Assembly: GCA_902625725.1 (NCBI GenBank)
Contig: CACOCY010000003.1
Coordinates: 1-64,000 of the forward strand
Direction of reading: 5' to 3'
DNA from: an uncultured SAR116 cluster alpha proteobacterium
GTDB taxonomy: Bacteria > Pseudomonadota > Alphaproteobacteria > Puniceispirillales > Puniceispirillaceae
DNA length: 64,000 nucleotides
Position numbers and translations under genes: made by a program. Below the pieces are notes generated by a model. That model was not told where the DNA came from and ran no database searches. It saw nothing but the letters and a program-made list of their open reading frames with translations. Below are positions 1-9,814 of this stretch, in pieces. Positions within the stretch are counted from its first letter, which is position 1, and each line of letters begins with the position of its first letter.

Positions 1-57
1 ACTTTAGATGTGTGTCATCACCGAAAGGTTCATTAAATTAACTTGAAAGGACATAAC

Positions 58-1368
58 ATGGAAAATTCATATGAACATAAAACGAACTCAAGTAATAATC
101 GTTTCAAAAATATTGTCAGGGATTATTCTATGGAGGATGTCCAAAAATTATCTGGTTCTGTACAAATCGAATATACTTTAGCAAAAAACGGAGCCAATAC
201 GTTATGGCATTTGCTGCAAACTGAGGATTATGTTCCTACTTTAGGTGCTATGACTGGTAACCAAGCACTGCAGCAGGTGCGCGCGGGTTTAAAGTCTATT
301 TATTTGTCAGGGTGGCAGGTGGCAGCAGATAGTAATACAGCTGGTGCAATGTACCCAGACCAATCAATTTACCCTGCAAACTCCGGTCCTGAATTAGCTC
401 GTCGCATAAATAATACCCTTTTGAGAGCTGATGAGGTTGATGTGCTAGAGAATGGACATGCTACTAAGAATTGGATGGCACCCATTGTTGCAGATTGTGA
501 AGCCGGCTTTGGTGGTGCCTTGAACGCTTATGAAATTACTAAATCTTATATTTCTGCCGGCGCCGCTGGTGTTCATTTTGAAGATCAGCTAGCCTCCGAA
601 AAAAAATGTGGTCACATGGGTGGTAAGGTCCTTATTCCTGTGCAACAAGCTATAAGTAATTTGAATGCAGCACGACTTGCAGCGGATGTATGTGGTGTAT
701 CCACAATAATTATGGCAAGGACAGACGCAGACAGTGCGAAGTTGATAACTTCTGACATTGACCCAAGAGATAAGCCTTTTATTTCCGGAAGTCGAACTGA
801 AGAGGGATTCTATACTTTAGATGACAAAGATGCTTTTGACAGATGTGTTACTCGCGGTCTAGCCTTTGCACCATATGCAGATTTACTCTGGATGGAAACC
901 TCAAAGCCAGACTTGAAACAAGCACAGGAATTTGCAGACGCAATTAGAAGCGAATTTCCTGAACAGATGCTAGCTTATAATTGCAGTTCTTCTTTTAATT
1001 GGACCTCTCACATGAATTCCGAAGAAGCCCTGCACTTTCAAAAAGAGCTCGGCCGAATGGGCTTCAAATTTCAATTTATCACATTAGCAGGGTTTCACTC
1101 GCTTAATCACGCAATGTTTGAGCTTGCTGATGATTACAGAGACCGCGGCATGGCTGCATATATGGATTTACAAAATGCAGAATTCGCAGCGGAACCTCGT
1201 GGGTTTACGGCCCACCGTCATCAACGAGAAGTCGGTGCAAGTTGGTTTGACGCAGTTTCTGTAGCAGTTAGAGGAAACCCCTCAACTACAGCGCTCAGAG
1301 ATAGCACTGAGAACGCTCAATTTGTAAACGAAACTAATTTAGAACAGCAAACTGAAGCTGCAGAATAG
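58..1368 (+). CDS. aceA: Isocitrate lyase
   Basis: Cleaves isocitrate to succinate and glyoxylate, the first step of the glyoxylate shunt in the cytosol. The family signature KKCGHMGGK is present with the catalytic cysteine at about residue 184, and the TIM-barrel phosphoenolpyruvate-mutase/ICL fold is recognisable throughout. At 436 aa it has the usual length of short bacterial enzymes. The open frame could begin at a TTG at position 43, but ATG 58 has a good GAAAGGA ribosome site just upstream, so I chose it. A small unknown gene follows after 9 bases and the pair ends at a strong terminator. Malate synthase is not in the window. Glyoxylate is also a product of the ureide genes at 28-31 kb. 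Function is very secure. Confidence 0.97.
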   Translation: MENSYEHKTNSSNNRFKNIVRDYSMEDVQKLSGSVQIEYTLAKNGANTLWHLLQTEDYVPTLGAMTGNQALQQVRAGLKSIYLSGWQVAADSNTAGAMYPDQSIYPANSGPELARRINNTLLRADEVDVLENGHATKNWMAPIVADCEAGFGGALNAYEITKSYISAGAAGVHFEDQLASEKKCGHMGGKVLIPVQQAISNLNAARLAADVCGVSTIIMARTDADSAKLITSDIDPRDKPFISGSRTEEGFYTLDDKDAFDRCVTRGLAFAPYADLLWMETSKPDLKQAQEFADAIRSEFPEQMLAYNCSSSFNWTSHMNSEEALHFQKELGRMGFKFQFITLAGFHSLNHAMFELADDYRDRGMAAYMDLQNAEFAAEPRGFTAHRHQREVGASWFDAVSVAVRGNPSTTALRDSTENAQFVNETNLEQQTEAAE

Positions 1369-1377
1369 AGGAAAAAA

Positions 1378-1692
1378 ATGACAAACTTTACTCAAGATTT
1401 AAAAAACATTCCACAAAATACTAATACGGACGCTTCTCCAGCAGTAACTCCATTGGCAGCGGGGGAAGAAAGCAAAATAACCATACTTGCACCTAGTTTT
1501 ACAGAAGCTGCGATTATGTTTCATAAGCAGAACCTATCTACAAAAGGGTATCGCCTTATATCCCGAATCGAGCCACATAAGTTTTTCGCAAGCGAGGGCT
1601 CACAATTATCAGAATTATTTGAGGGCAAGGCTCTATATGCAGTAACCTTTGAACATGATAGTAAATTGGCTAACGAAACGGCAGCAAATTAA
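1378..1692 (+). CDS. Small uncharacterised protein cotranscribed with aceA
   Basis: A 104-residue protein whose start lies 9 bases after the aceA stop, with GAGGAAAAAA as its ribosome site, followed directly by a terminator. No signal peptide or membrane segment is visible. The first 30 residues are polar and rich in Asn and Thr. The rest, from about residue 32, looks like a small folded alpha/beta domain (KITILAPSFTEAAIMF, then ALYAVTFEH). I do not recognise the family. Close spacing and the shared terminator make cotranscription with isocitrate lyase likely, so a role tied to the glyoxylate shunt or its regulation is a reasonable guess, but nothing in the sequence proves it. Confidence 0.75.
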   Translation: MTNFTQDLKNIPQNTNTDASPAVTPLAAGEESKITILAPSFTEAAIMFHKQNLSTKGYRLISRIEPHKFFASEGSQLSELFEGKALYAVTFEHDSKLANETAAN

Positions 1693-1708
1693 ATTAGCAA
1701 TTTTTTTC

Positions 1709-1738
1709 AAAAAAGAGCTCCTTAAGGGCTCTTTTTTT
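1709..1738. terminator. Rho-independent terminator, probably bidirectional
   Basis: Arms AAAAAAGAGC and GCTCTTTTTT enclose an inner CC-TTAA-GG. The plus strand ends in a run of seven T and the minus strand in a matching T-run. It lies between the aceA unit and the converging MFS gene, so it can end both transcripts. Confidence 0.9.
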
Positions 1739-1755
1739 GAAATCTTAAAAAATAC

Positions 1756-2961
1756 TCACAAATCCTGTCTATCAGATTTAATTTGAATTGGGAGAATCAT
1801 TCCAGATAAAACCACCAAAACGGCAACGCAGCTCAAGATAACAAATAACGTGCTCATTAGCATACCTGCCTGCAACAAGAATCCACAAACTGGTAATACT
1901 GTTGCTCCAACTACTAAGTTCAGCATAAACTTAACGCTTAATGCTTTTGCACGCCATTTATCTGAGACATATCTAGACAAAATAGTGTCTGTAATAGGTA
2001 TCTGCCCAAAGACAAAACTCATTGCAATCAGCATAGCAAAGAAAAGAGCAAAATCTGTGAATTGAGAGGTAAGAAAAATAAAAAATATTTGGCCAACACC
2101 AATACTGAATAAAACCCATTTTGGCTCAATTCTGTCAATTATCCATCCAACTGCTATTTGAGTAAAAGAGGCACAAGCATAAACGAGCGACGCCAGCAAA
2201 CCAGTTATTGCAACTGAACTCGTTAAGCTAATCATCGAAACCTCAAAATATCGAGGCACCACAAATGTCATTGCGCTAAAAACGAATCCTCCGCTTGCCG
2301 TGGATAGAAATACGGCTGTCAATGCCAGCTTCCAGTTTGGTGAAAAAGCGGAGTTTTGTATCTTTTTGGTTTTTTGAGATTGTTCTTTCTTTTCTTCTTC
2401 CAAAGCAGCGATAAAAGCATACCCATAAATCAAACAAAATATGCCGGGTACTATAAAACATAACCTCCAATCACCCACAGTTAACAATATTCCTGCAATA
2501 AGTGGAGCTGCAGCAACTCCCATATTTCCAAATACACCATTTATACCAAGCCTAAATCCTATTTTATTATTGCTTTTAATAAGCATTGCAATACCCACTG
2601 GATGATAGATTGAAGCAAACAAACCAATCGCGCTGATTGCGATAGCTAGCTGCCAGACCGATTGTGTTAATCCGGCTAATATAGCCGCACCACCTATCCC
2701 AAAATGATAAATGACCAATAATAGGGACCTTGAAAATTTATCTGCAAGACTTGCTGAGAGTGGTGCTACCGCTCCGAATAAAATAAAACCGCCCACTCCA
2801 AAAATGATGATTTCGTCATAAGTCATTCCAAAATGTCGTCCAGCATCATAGGCTGATTTTGCAAAAATCAGCATTATAAAATGATCTAAAAAATGACTGA
2901 TATTAAGATATATGTCTTTAATCGTTTTAAATTGAACAACAGCAATTACATTCTGATGCAT
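1756..2961 (-). CDS. MFS transporter, fosmidomycin-resistance-like
   Basis: Inner-membrane transporter of the major facilitator superfamily, 401 aa with about 12 hydrophobic segments. The YHPVG segment at about residue 120, followed by a glycine-rich helix (GVFGNMGVAAAPL), resembles the Fsr (fosmidomycin resistance) branch. A charged loop (EEEKKEQSQKTKK) separates the two six-helix halves, as is usual. Start ATG 2961 has AAGG about seven bases upstream. It lies 106 bases downstream of iolB on the same strand, so it may belong to the inositol transcript, but its substrate cannot be read from the sequence. Export of a small organic compound is the safest statement. Confidence 0.85.
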   Translation of the reverse strand: MHQNVIAVVQFKTIKDIYLNISHFLDHFIMLIFAKSAYDAGRHFGMTYDEIIIFGVGGFILFGAVAPLSASLADKFSRSLLLVIYHFGIGGAAILAGLTQSVWQLAIAISAIGLFASIYHPVGIAMLIKSNNKIGFRLGINGVFGNMGVAAAPLIAGILLTVGDWRLCFIVPGIFCLIYGYAFIAALEEEKKEQSQKTKKIQNSAFSPNWKLALTAVFLSTASGGFVFSAMTFVVPRYFEVSMISLTSSVAITGLLASLVYACASFTQIAVGWIIDRIEPKWVLFSIGVGQIFFIFLTSQFTDFALFFAMLIAMSFVFGQIPITDTILSRYVSDKWRAKALSVKFMLNLVVGATVLPVCGFLLQAGMLMSTLFVILSCVAVLVVLSGMILPIQIKSDRQDL

Positions 2962-3067
2962 ACACTTACCTTAATCATTTGTTGCTTAAACGCAGGTTTT
3001 GTTTTGATGTTTAAATGAATACAATTTAATTTTATTTCACTTTAATCTTAATAATTGATGAATTGCG

Positions 3068-3874
3068 TTAACCATCTCTTTCTAAAATCCATTCAAGTGC
3101 TGGATCTGGTAAAAAACGCCATTTACGCAATGGTCCAGCCATAATATTGAGATAATACATTTCAAATCCATATGGGGCAGCACAAGGGTGATGGCCACCT
3201 GGAACGATAACCACGTCACCATCTGCAACAGCCATCGTTTCATTAATTCGATTGTCTTCAGTGTATACGCGTTGTATTCCAAAACCATTTGCTGGCTTTA
3301 AACGGTGATAATAAGTTTCTTCTAAATAAGTGATACGGGGAAAATCATCCTCATCATGTCTATGACTAGGATAAGATGACCAATGCCCTGCTGGTGTAAA
3401 AACTTCGGTCACCAGCAGACTATCGCAATAATCCTCATTCTCCATTGCTATATTATTAATAAAACGTTTGTTGGTTCCTATACCACGTTCCATAAGTGTG
3501 ATCCCATCTGGCCCAATTTTTCTAGGTGGATGGCCTCCTTTTCCAGGGGCCTTTCCAATTGCAATTACACAATTAGTTTTTGCAATACATTTAAACTCAG
3601 ACCCATTAGGTAAGTACAAACAATGTGGGGGTGTTTTATCAAATACATCCATTCGCTCACCTAAAATACCCCACTCATTATCAGCTTCGAAAAATTGAGC
3701 CTTTCCTTCAACCATAACGATCAAAACTTCCTTATCCTTATTAAATTCAGAAATACTCTCACCTTCATTTAGATGATACAGACTAAAACTTACGAATTGC
3801 CAACCCGCTGACTCGGGGGTGATATCATGAACCTTCCCATGATTACCCCTCGGCTTAAACAAAAGATCTGCCAT
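3068..3874 (-). CDS. iolB: 5-deoxy-glucuronate isomerase
   Basis: Converts 5-deoxy-D-glucuronate to 2-deoxy-5-keto-gluconate in myo-inositol catabolism. At 268 aa it has the family length. The double-cupin architecture is clear: the second cupin carries the metal ligands in PSHRHDEDDFPRITYLEETYYHR and, later, the GGHHPCAAPYG motif typical of IolB. Start ATG 3874 has a GGAG ribosome site six bases upstream. It follows iolD by 19 bases and is therefore in the same operon. Inosose dehydratase (iolE), the kinase (iolC) and the aldolase (iolJ) are not in this window. Confidence 0.96.
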   Translation of the reverse strand: MADLLFKPRGNHGKVHDITPESAGWQFVSFSLYHLNEGESISEFNKDKEVLIVMVEGKAQFFEADNEWGILGERMDVFDKTPPHCLYLPNGSEFKCIAKTNCVIAIGKAPGKGGHPPRKIGPDGITLMERGIGTNKRFINNIAMENEDYCDSLLVTEVFTPAGHWSSYPSHRHDEDDFPRITYLEETYYHRLKPANGFGIQRVYTEDNRINETMAVADGDVVIVPGGHHPCAAPYGFEMYYLNIMAGPLRKWRFLPDPALEWILERDG

Positions 3875-3893
3875 TTTTTCTCCGTTTTAAAAG

Positions 3894-5717
3894 CTAACGC
3901 TTAGCTTTGTCTTGCACATAGTTATCATATTTTTCATTTACCTTACTTCGCTCACTTATTTCCGGAACGGCTACGTCCCACCAGGTGCCACCAAAGGGTG
4001 TGCTAGGGTAAGGATCTGTATCTATAACAATGACATAGGGGCCTACTACCGAATGTCGTTTTGTTAGAGCCTCCTCTAGTTCTTTAACAGACGAGGCTTT
4101 TATAGATGTAGCCCCCATTGAAGCGGCATGAGACACAAAATCGATAGATAAATTTTCCCCCATATATGCATGTTCGAACAAATTATTAAACTCAGCTCCC
4201 CCAGTCCCCATCTGAAGTCTGTTAATGCATCCAAACCCACGATTATCTGTTATTATGACGGTAAAATCAGCTTTCATCATAGAAGCGGTGGCTAATTCAG
4301 AATTCGCCATCATATAAGTACCATCCCCAGTAAAACAAATTACATCACGATTTGGTTCTGCCATTTTTATACCTAAAGCTCCCGCTATCTCGTATCCCAT
4401 ACAGCTAAAACCGTATTCCATGTGATAGCTTCCTGCGTTTCCTGCTTTCCATAATTTATGTAACTCTCCTGGCATCGTTCCAGCAGCGCACATAACAACA
4501 GTATTATCTTGTGCAGAACGCTGAACAGCACCTATTACTTGCATATCTGTTGCAAGTGAATTTTTTGTTACTGGCGACTGGGTTAATTCATCCACCTTTC
4601 TAAACCAATCATTTTTTAAGCCCTTTGGAGGTTTTTTAGCCTTATGTTCCCCAAGTTTTTCAGATAATGAACTTAATCCTGCGAGTGCGTCCGCTAACAA
4701 CGGCACTGCGCCATGTTTAGTAGCGTCATAAGCAGCAATATTTAGGCTAATTAATTGCCTATCCGGGTTCTTAAACAAACTCCAAGAACCTGTTGTGAAA
4801 TCCTGAAAACGAGTTCCAACACCTAAAATAACATCAGCTCTCTCACATATTGAGTTAGCAGCTTCACTTCCTGTGACACCTACAGGACCAAAATTTAATG
4901 GATGGTTCCACGGTAGGGATGACTTTCCTGCTTGGGTTTCTACTACTGGAATTTCATGCAACTCTGAAAACTTTTGAAGTATTGAGGTTGCTCTTGAATA
5001 ATGTGTGCCACCGCCTGCAATGATTACTGGAAGTTTTGCTCCTTTTATCAGGGATGTAGCAATTTCTACCTCATTTACATCGGGTGATAAACGGCGCACC
5101 AACCATTTTTTTGTTTTGAAAAAACTCGTGGGGAAGTCAAAAGCTTCTGCTTGAACATCTTGGCACAAAGAGATGGTCACAGGACCACAATCAGCAGGAT
5201 CCGTCATCACCCTAAACGCTCGAGGAAGTGCAGTAAGTAGTTGTTCTGGTCGCATTATTCTGTCAAAATATCTACTAACTGGCCTGAAACAATCATTAAC
5301 ACTTGCGGTTCCATCAGAAAAATTTTCAATTTGCTGTAATACTGGGTCTGGGGCCCTATTTGCAAAAACGTCACCAGGTAAAAATAATATGGGAAGCCTA
5401 TTTACATGGGCGAGTGCAGCAGCGGTTACCATATTAGTTGCACCAGGTCCGATAGAAGAGGTTACTGCCATAGCGCGCCTCCGACATAATTGCTTTGCAT
5501 ATGCTATGGCCGTATGCGCCATTGTTTGTTCGTTATGTCCTCTGTAGGTTGGAAGTTCTTGTTGCGCTGGATAGAGCGCCTCTCCGAGACCTGCGACGTT
5601 GCCATGGCCAAAAATAGCCCAACATCCCGCAATAAAAGTTTCTCCGTCCTCATTTAACTGATTGCAAACATATTTTACCAATGCTTGAGCTGCCGTTAGT
5701 CTTATAGTTTTTGTCAT
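3894..5717 (-). CDS. iolD: 3D-(3,5/4)-trihydroxycyclohexane-1,2-dione acylhydrolase
   Basis: Thiamine-diphosphate enzyme that opens the diketo-inositol ring to give 5-deoxy-glucuronate, the substrate of IolB encoded just downstream. The 607-residue protein has the three ThDP-enzyme domains: an N-terminal PYR domain with a typical glutamine/glutamate-rich stretch, a central domain, and a C-terminal PP domain with the ThDP-binding GDGTYMM motif ending in NRGFGCIN at about residues 465-500. A very good AGGAGG ribosome site precedes ATG 5717. It lies 118 bases downstream of iolG on the same strand. Confidence over other ThDP enzymes such as acetolactate synthase rests on the length, the family-like N-terminus and the iolB/iolG neighbours. 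Confidence 0.96.
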   Translation of the reverse strand: MTKTIRLTAAQALVKYVCNQLNEDGETFIAGCWAIFGHGNVAGLGEALYPAQQELPTYRGHNEQTMAHTAIAYAKQLCRRRAMAVTSSIGPGATNMVTAAALAHVNRLPILFLPGDVFANRAPDPVLQQIENFSDGTASVNDCFRPVSRYFDRIMRPEQLLTALPRAFRVMTDPADCGPVTISLCQDVQAEAFDFPTSFFKTKKWLVRRLSPDVNEVEIATSLIKGAKLPVIIAGGGTHYSRATSILQKFSELHEIPVVETQAGKSSLPWNHPLNFGPVGVTGSEAANSICERADVILGVGTRFQDFTTGSWSLFKNPDRQLISLNIAAYDATKHGAVPLLADALAGLSSLSEKLGEHKAKKPPKGLKNDWFRKVDELTQSPVTKNSLATDMQVIGAVQRSAQDNTVVMCAAGTMPGELHKLWKAGNAGSYHMEYGFSCMGYEIAGALGIKMAEPNRDVICFTGDGTYMMANSELATASMMKADFTVIITDNRGFGCINRLQMGTGGAEFNNLFEHAYMGENLSIDFVSHAASMGATSIKASSVKELEEALTKRHSVVGPYVIVIDTDPYPSTPFGGTWWDVAVPEISERSKVNEKYDNYVQDKAKR

Positions 5718-5835
5718 TTTATTCCTCCTAAGATTAATAAAAATCCTACCTATATAATTTAATCTTAAACTAATATAATCCCGATATATTGTTCAGAAAC
5801 ATATAAATTTTAAAATCTTTTATTACCCCTTTAAA

Positions 5836-6831
5836 TTAGATTTCTGATAAATGAACTAGCGCACCGTTTGAAAGAGACTTTGCGGCCGCTTCTGCCATAG
5901 CAAGCGCCATAACACCGTCGTCCATAGTGACTGGAATTGTTTTGTTTTCTGTCACTACATTCATAAATGCTCCCCATTCTGCAATGAATGCTGTCATGTA
6001 TCTTTCCAAAAAGAAATAAGTTGGCTTTGCACCTAAGACACCATTTTCTGTCGATTTGACAATTGTGTTTTCTGACATATTTTGTGCCTGCAGTAGACCT
6101 TCTGACCCCAACAACTCTAAGCGTTGGTCGTACCCGTAACTTGCTCTTCTAGAATTTTTAATAATAGCTAGCTTACCATCAGCGTATTGCATGGTCACTA
6201 GAGCTGTATCGATATCGCCTGCTTCTTTAATATCTGGGTTTATGATGGATGTCCCAAAAGCCGAAATAGTCTTTGGAATTTCTCCCATAATAAAGTTTGC
6301 CATATCAAAATCGTGTATCATCATATCTTTAAACAAACCACCAGAAGACTTTACATACTCAATCGGTGGGGGTGCGGGGTCAAAAGAGGTTATTGAAAGT
6401 AATTCAGGTTTTCCAATTTCCCCTCCTACTAGGGCATTTTGAAGTGCTGAGAAATTTGGGTCAAACCTTCTATTAAAACCGATCATAACTGGAATTCCAG
6501 TCTTCTCGATTTGAGATTGACACTCACGCGCCCTTGCCAAATCTAAATCTACTGGTTTCTCACATAATACAGCTTTTCCTGCAGCTGTCGCCCTTACCAA
6601 CAAATCAGAATGAGTGTTTGTAGAGGTTGCTATCAATACTGCATTGATAGACTGATCACGAAGAATTTCTTCTATTTCTTTAACCTCACACCCATATCTG
6701 TCAGCGATTTTTAAAGCTGCTGTATTATTGATATCAGCAACAGCTGCTAAGTTTGACAAGGGGTGATTTGATATTGTTGTTGCATGCACGGTAGCAATTC
6801 TTCCAGCTCCTAAAAGCCCTACTTTGATCAT
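5836..6831 (-). CDS. iolG: Inositol 2-dehydrogenase (Gfo/Idh/MocA family)
   Basis: NAD-dependent oxidation of myo-inositol to scyllo-inosose, the first step of the pathway continued by IolD and IolB. The N-terminal Rossmann motif is GLLGAGRIA, the CEKP motif with its catalytic lysine is near residue 93, and IHDFDMANF near residue 170 supplies the active-site Asp/His pair. Length is 331 aa. The reading frame extends upstream to a TTG at 6843, but that TTG overlaps the TTGAGG that serves as ribosome site for ATG 6831, which I chose. It is the likely first gene of the iolG-iolD-iolB unit. A different polyol as substrate cannot be excluded, but the context favours inositol. Confidence 0.93.
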   Translation of the reverse strand: MIKVGLLGAGRIATVHATTISNHPLSNLAAVADINNTAALKIADRYGCEVKEIEEILRDQSINAVLIATSTNTHSDLLVRATAAGKAVLCEKPVDLDLARARECQSQIEKTGIPVMIGFNRRFDPNFSALQNALVGGEIGKPELLSITSFDPAPPPIEYVKSSGGLFKDMMIHDFDMANFIMGEIPKTISAFGTSIINPDIKEAGDIDTALVTMQYADGKLAIIKNSRRASYGYDQRLELLGSEGLLQAQNMSENTIVKSTENGVLGAKPTYFFLERYMTAFIAEWGAFMNVVTENKTIPVTMDDGVMALAMAEAAAKSLSNGALVHLSEI

Positions 6832-7006
6832 ATTACGCCTCAAAAAATATTAATTAATTTTCTTTACACATTTGCTACCATTGATACGGACTTACCATAG
6901 CTGTATTACAAAAATTGGTTAGCCTCATTTCCACAGCAGAACTTATCTATATTATTAAGTAGCACGTCAAAATGAATAATTAAAAATTTAAATGTATCAT
7001 CTCATA

Positions 7007-7729
7007 TCAGGGCAGTATTTCACTACCATCCCAAGCAAAACATTTTCCTGTCTGCGCAGATGTTAGCCCGTCCAAAACTATCAACATTTTTTGTGCAGCA
7101 TATGAAGGCGTAAATAATTTATTTGCATTTACATTTTGTTGAAATGGTTTAGATAAATTACTGTCAACAGTGCCAGGGTGAAGCCCGACCACTATTGCTC
7201 CTGCATTTTTCCGAGCTACTTCTATAGATGCTGATTTAATAATCATATTTAGGGCTGACTTAGACGCCCGATAGGCATACCATCCACCCAACTGATTGTC
7301 AGAAATACTGCCAACACGCGCAGATAAAGCAGCAAAAATTGAACTTCTATTTCGGTTAAGCAAGGGCAAAAAATATTTTGCAATTAACGCTGGCACAATT
7401 GTGTTAATCTTAAAGACCGTCTCAAAATTCTGACTCGATAATTCTTTTAGAGATTTCTCAGGCCTCAGATTTTCAGTATGCAAAATTCCAGTAGCAACTA
7501 AAACTAAATCCAAAGGCTTTTCAGCAGAGGCTAATTCTGCAGCAGAATACATTGAAGATATATTATCATAATCAATTAAATGATGTGCTACAGCACTCGT
7601 ATTTATTCGTGGCAATTTACGTGAAAATACATTAATTCTACTATTTGGATATCTGGATAATAATTCTTGTGAAAAGGCATTTCCAATTGCACCACTTCCG
7701 ATTATAGCAATATTTTCAGGCTGCATCAT
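7007..7729 (-). CDS. Short-chain dehydrogenase/reductase (CsgA-like)
   Basis: An NAD(P)-dependent classical SDR of about 240 aa. The cofactor loop is GSGAIG near the N-terminus, the catalytic YxxxK appears as YRASK at about residue 160, and the LHPGTVDSNLSKPF segment is characteristic of the CsgA/YciK-like group. The frame opens at TTG 7747, but ATG 7729, preceded by TTGAG, is a better start and brings the Rossmann motif to the normal distance. SDRs of this kind often sit beside DUF2805 proteins and photolyases in aquatic bacteria. Here the DUF2805 gene is directly upstream and the photolyases are 12-15 kb away. The substrate is unknown. Confidence 0.87.
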   Translation of the reverse strand: MMQPENIAIIGSGAIGNAFSQELLSRYPNSRINVFSRKLPRINTSAVAHHLIDYDNISSMYSAAELASAEKPLDLVLVATGILHTENLRPEKSLKELSSQNFETVFKINTIVPALIAKYFLPLLNRNRSSIFAALSARVGSISDNQLGGWYAYRASKSALNMIIKSASIEVARKNAGAIVVGLHPGTVDSNLSKPFQQNVNANKLFTPSYAAQKMLIVLDGLTSAQTGKCFAWDGSEILP

Positions 7730-7878
7730 TTTGCTCAAGCTATTCAAAATTTATAGATTTAAAAAAATTAACTAACTAATTATCCAAGATATTATCAACA
7801 GAGTATAATAAATAAAATATGATTGCATTAGCAGTATTTTCAACTCTTCATGTTCTCCAATCGATTACACAATATTTT

Positions 7879-8094
7879 CTATTTATAATTTTCCCGTCTA
7901 TCTCCAAATTTTCGAATTCTTGCACGCCAATTTTTGTAGCTACTTGATTTCAAATTCTCTCTCATCAATTGCTTAACCTGTTTATCAGAAAGCCCATACT
8001 GTATTTTAATTTGTGCAAAACTTGTGTGATCAGATAAGGCCATTTCTATTATTTCACTGACTTCATAATGTTTTAGTCTCTCTATTTCCGACAT
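7879..8094 (-). CDS. DUF2805 / TIGR03643 family protein
   Basis: A small basic protein of 71-73 aa. The pattern SEIIEMALSDHTSFAQI, then GLSDKQVKQLMRENLKSSSYKNWRARI, matches the DUF2805 (TIGR03643) family, which has a helix-turn-helix-like core and no established function and often lies near photolyase or cryptochrome genes. Two starts are possible. ATG 8094 is used here. A TTG at 8100 sits at a better distance (five bases) from the AGGA ribosome site, so the true protein may be two residues longer. It lies upstream of the SDR on the same strand, 149 bases apart. A DNA-binding role is conceivable from the helix pattern but unproven. Confidence 0.85.
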   Translation of the reverse strand: MSEIERLKHYEVSEIIEMALSDHTSFAQIKIQYGLSDKQVKQLMRENLKSSSYKNWRARIRKFGDRRENYK

Positions 8095-8314
8095 ATACAA
8101 ACAATTCCTATCTTTTCAACCTATTTTTTGTCAATAAAGCTTTCCTCAATATCAAAAAATTTTTCATCTAAATAAAACAAATATTGTGAATTTGGAAAAA
8201 TTTTTAACAGTAATTCTAGCGAAAAACTTTGCCCTTGGTTTTAAACACATATCACAAATATAAGTAAGAATGTTATTCTTTAAGCATAAAAGATGCAGAG
8301 TAAAATATTATAAT

Positions 8315-9814
8315 TTAATATGCTTCTTTTTTTATTCGCGAGAATATTGCAGGTAAAGTAATTAATAGCACCGCTATAACCAATAACACTGAGGTTATTG
8401 GTCGCTCCCAAACAAAACCAATGCCATCGTAAAGTTGAGTTGCGCGTGAGAAATTATCCTCTAACATTGGTCCTAATATAAACCCAATAAGAAGTGGCGC
8501 GAGAGGATAAGACGCAAATCGGAGTATAGTAGCTAACACACCTAATCCGATTAAGATAAGCAGCTCAGTTGAATTATTTTGGCCTATGTAAGCTCCCATT
8601 AGAGTGAAAAATAATATAAATGGGATAAGAAATGTTCGTGGAACAGTTAACACTTTGGCAATATACGGAATTAGTGGAAGATTTAGAATTAATAAAACAA
8701 TATTACCAATATACATTGATATTATAACTGACCAGAAAATTTCAGGTTGGTCTATCATTAAGCGAGGTCCTGGAGAAACATTTAACGCTATAAGAGCCCC
8801 TAGCAATATTGCAGTAGTTCCAGAACCTGGAATTCCTAGAGTAAGTAAAGGTACAAACGAACCAGTACAAGCAGCATTATTAGCACTTTCAGGCGCTGCC
8901 AAACCTTTTAAAGACCCCTTTCCAAATTCGTCACGTTGTTCTCTAGTCGAAATGTTACGCTCAACGGCATAACCAAGAAAAGATGCTATTGTAGCGCCAG
9001 CTCCTGGCATCACACCTATAATAAAACCTTGGATTGATTGCCTTCCAATAGCAGGCGCAATCTGCTTTACTTCACTTTTTGAAATCCTTAAATTACTAAT
9101 ATCTGAATTCCTGTCACTTGATTTTCCCGAGCGTGCTGGGTCAAGAATTAGAAAAATTGTTTCAGGGATTGCAAACATTGCCATTGCTAAAGTTATGAAA
9201 CCAATTCCAGACTGTAAATCCATTATGCCCATAGTAAAACGAGGCATATTAAAAAGTGCTCCCTCTCCTACGGTGGCAAGCATTAAACCCACCAGCGTCA
9301 TAAGTACTGCTTTAAATACTTGGCCTGAACCAGCAAATGCAGCAATAGCAGACAATCCAACAACCATCAGTGCAAAATATTCTGAGGAATGAAATAAAAG
9401 TGCAACAGAGGCTAATGCTGGAGCAAAAAGCAAAAGCAAAATAGCTCCGATTGTTCCTCCAGCAAAAGATGAGATTGCTGCAACAGTAAGTGCCTTCCCA
9501 GCTTTACCCTGTCGAGTAAGGGGATACCCGTCAAAGCTGGTGGCAACTGTTGAAGCGACCCCTGGTGCATTTATAAGGATTGAAGAGGTTGAGCCACCAA
9601 ATATGGCTCCGTAATAGACGCCTGCCAGAAGAATCAAGGCAGTAGCAGGGTCTCCTAAAGATACTGCTATCGGTATCATTATAGCGATAATCGACATAGG
9701 CCCAAGACCTGGCAGCATCCCAATGAATGTGCCAACGAAACAACCGCCAACAACCATTATAAAATTTTTTATTGAGAAAACTGTTTGAAGCCCAATTAAA
9801 ATTCCCTCAATCAT
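8315..9814 (-). CDS. tctA: Tripartite tricarboxylate transporter large permease TctA
   Basis: Large membrane subunit, about 499 aa, of a tripartite tricarboxylate transporter that uses a periplasmic binding protein and an ion gradient to import carboxylates. It has about 12 hydrophobic segments and the family's glycine/proline-rich signatures: GMLPGLGPMSIIAI near residue 35, YYGAIFGGSTSSILINAPG near residue 70, and GVMPGAGATIASFLGY near residue 265. The start at ATG 9814 overlaps the tctB stop as TGATG, indicating translational coupling. It is the last gene of the tctC-tctB-tctA unit. The substrate is not determined by the sequence. Confidence 0.95.
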   Translation of the reverse strand: MIEGILIGLQTVFSIKNFIMVVGGCFVGTFIGMLPGLGPMSIIAIMIPIAVSLGDPATALILLAGVYYGAIFGGSTSSILINAPGVASTVATSFDGYPLTRQGKAGKALTVAAISSFAGGTIGAILLLLFAPALASVALLFHSSEYFALMVVGLSAIAAFAGSGQVFKAVLMTLVGLMLATVGEGALFNMPRFTMGIMDLQSGIGFITLAMAMFAIPETIFLILDPARSGKSSDRNSDISNLRISKSEVKQIAPAIGRQSIQGFIIGVMPGAGATIASFLGYAVERNISTREQRDEFGKGSLKGLAAPESANNAACTGSFVPLLTLGIPGSGTTAILLGALIALNVSPGPRLMIDQPEIFWSVIISMYIGNIVLLILNLPLIPYIAKVLTVPRTFLIPFILFFTLMGAYIGQNNSTELLILIGLGVLATILRFASYPLAPLLIGFILGPMLEDNFSRATQLYDGIGFVWERPITSVLLVIAVLLITLPAIFSRIKKEAY

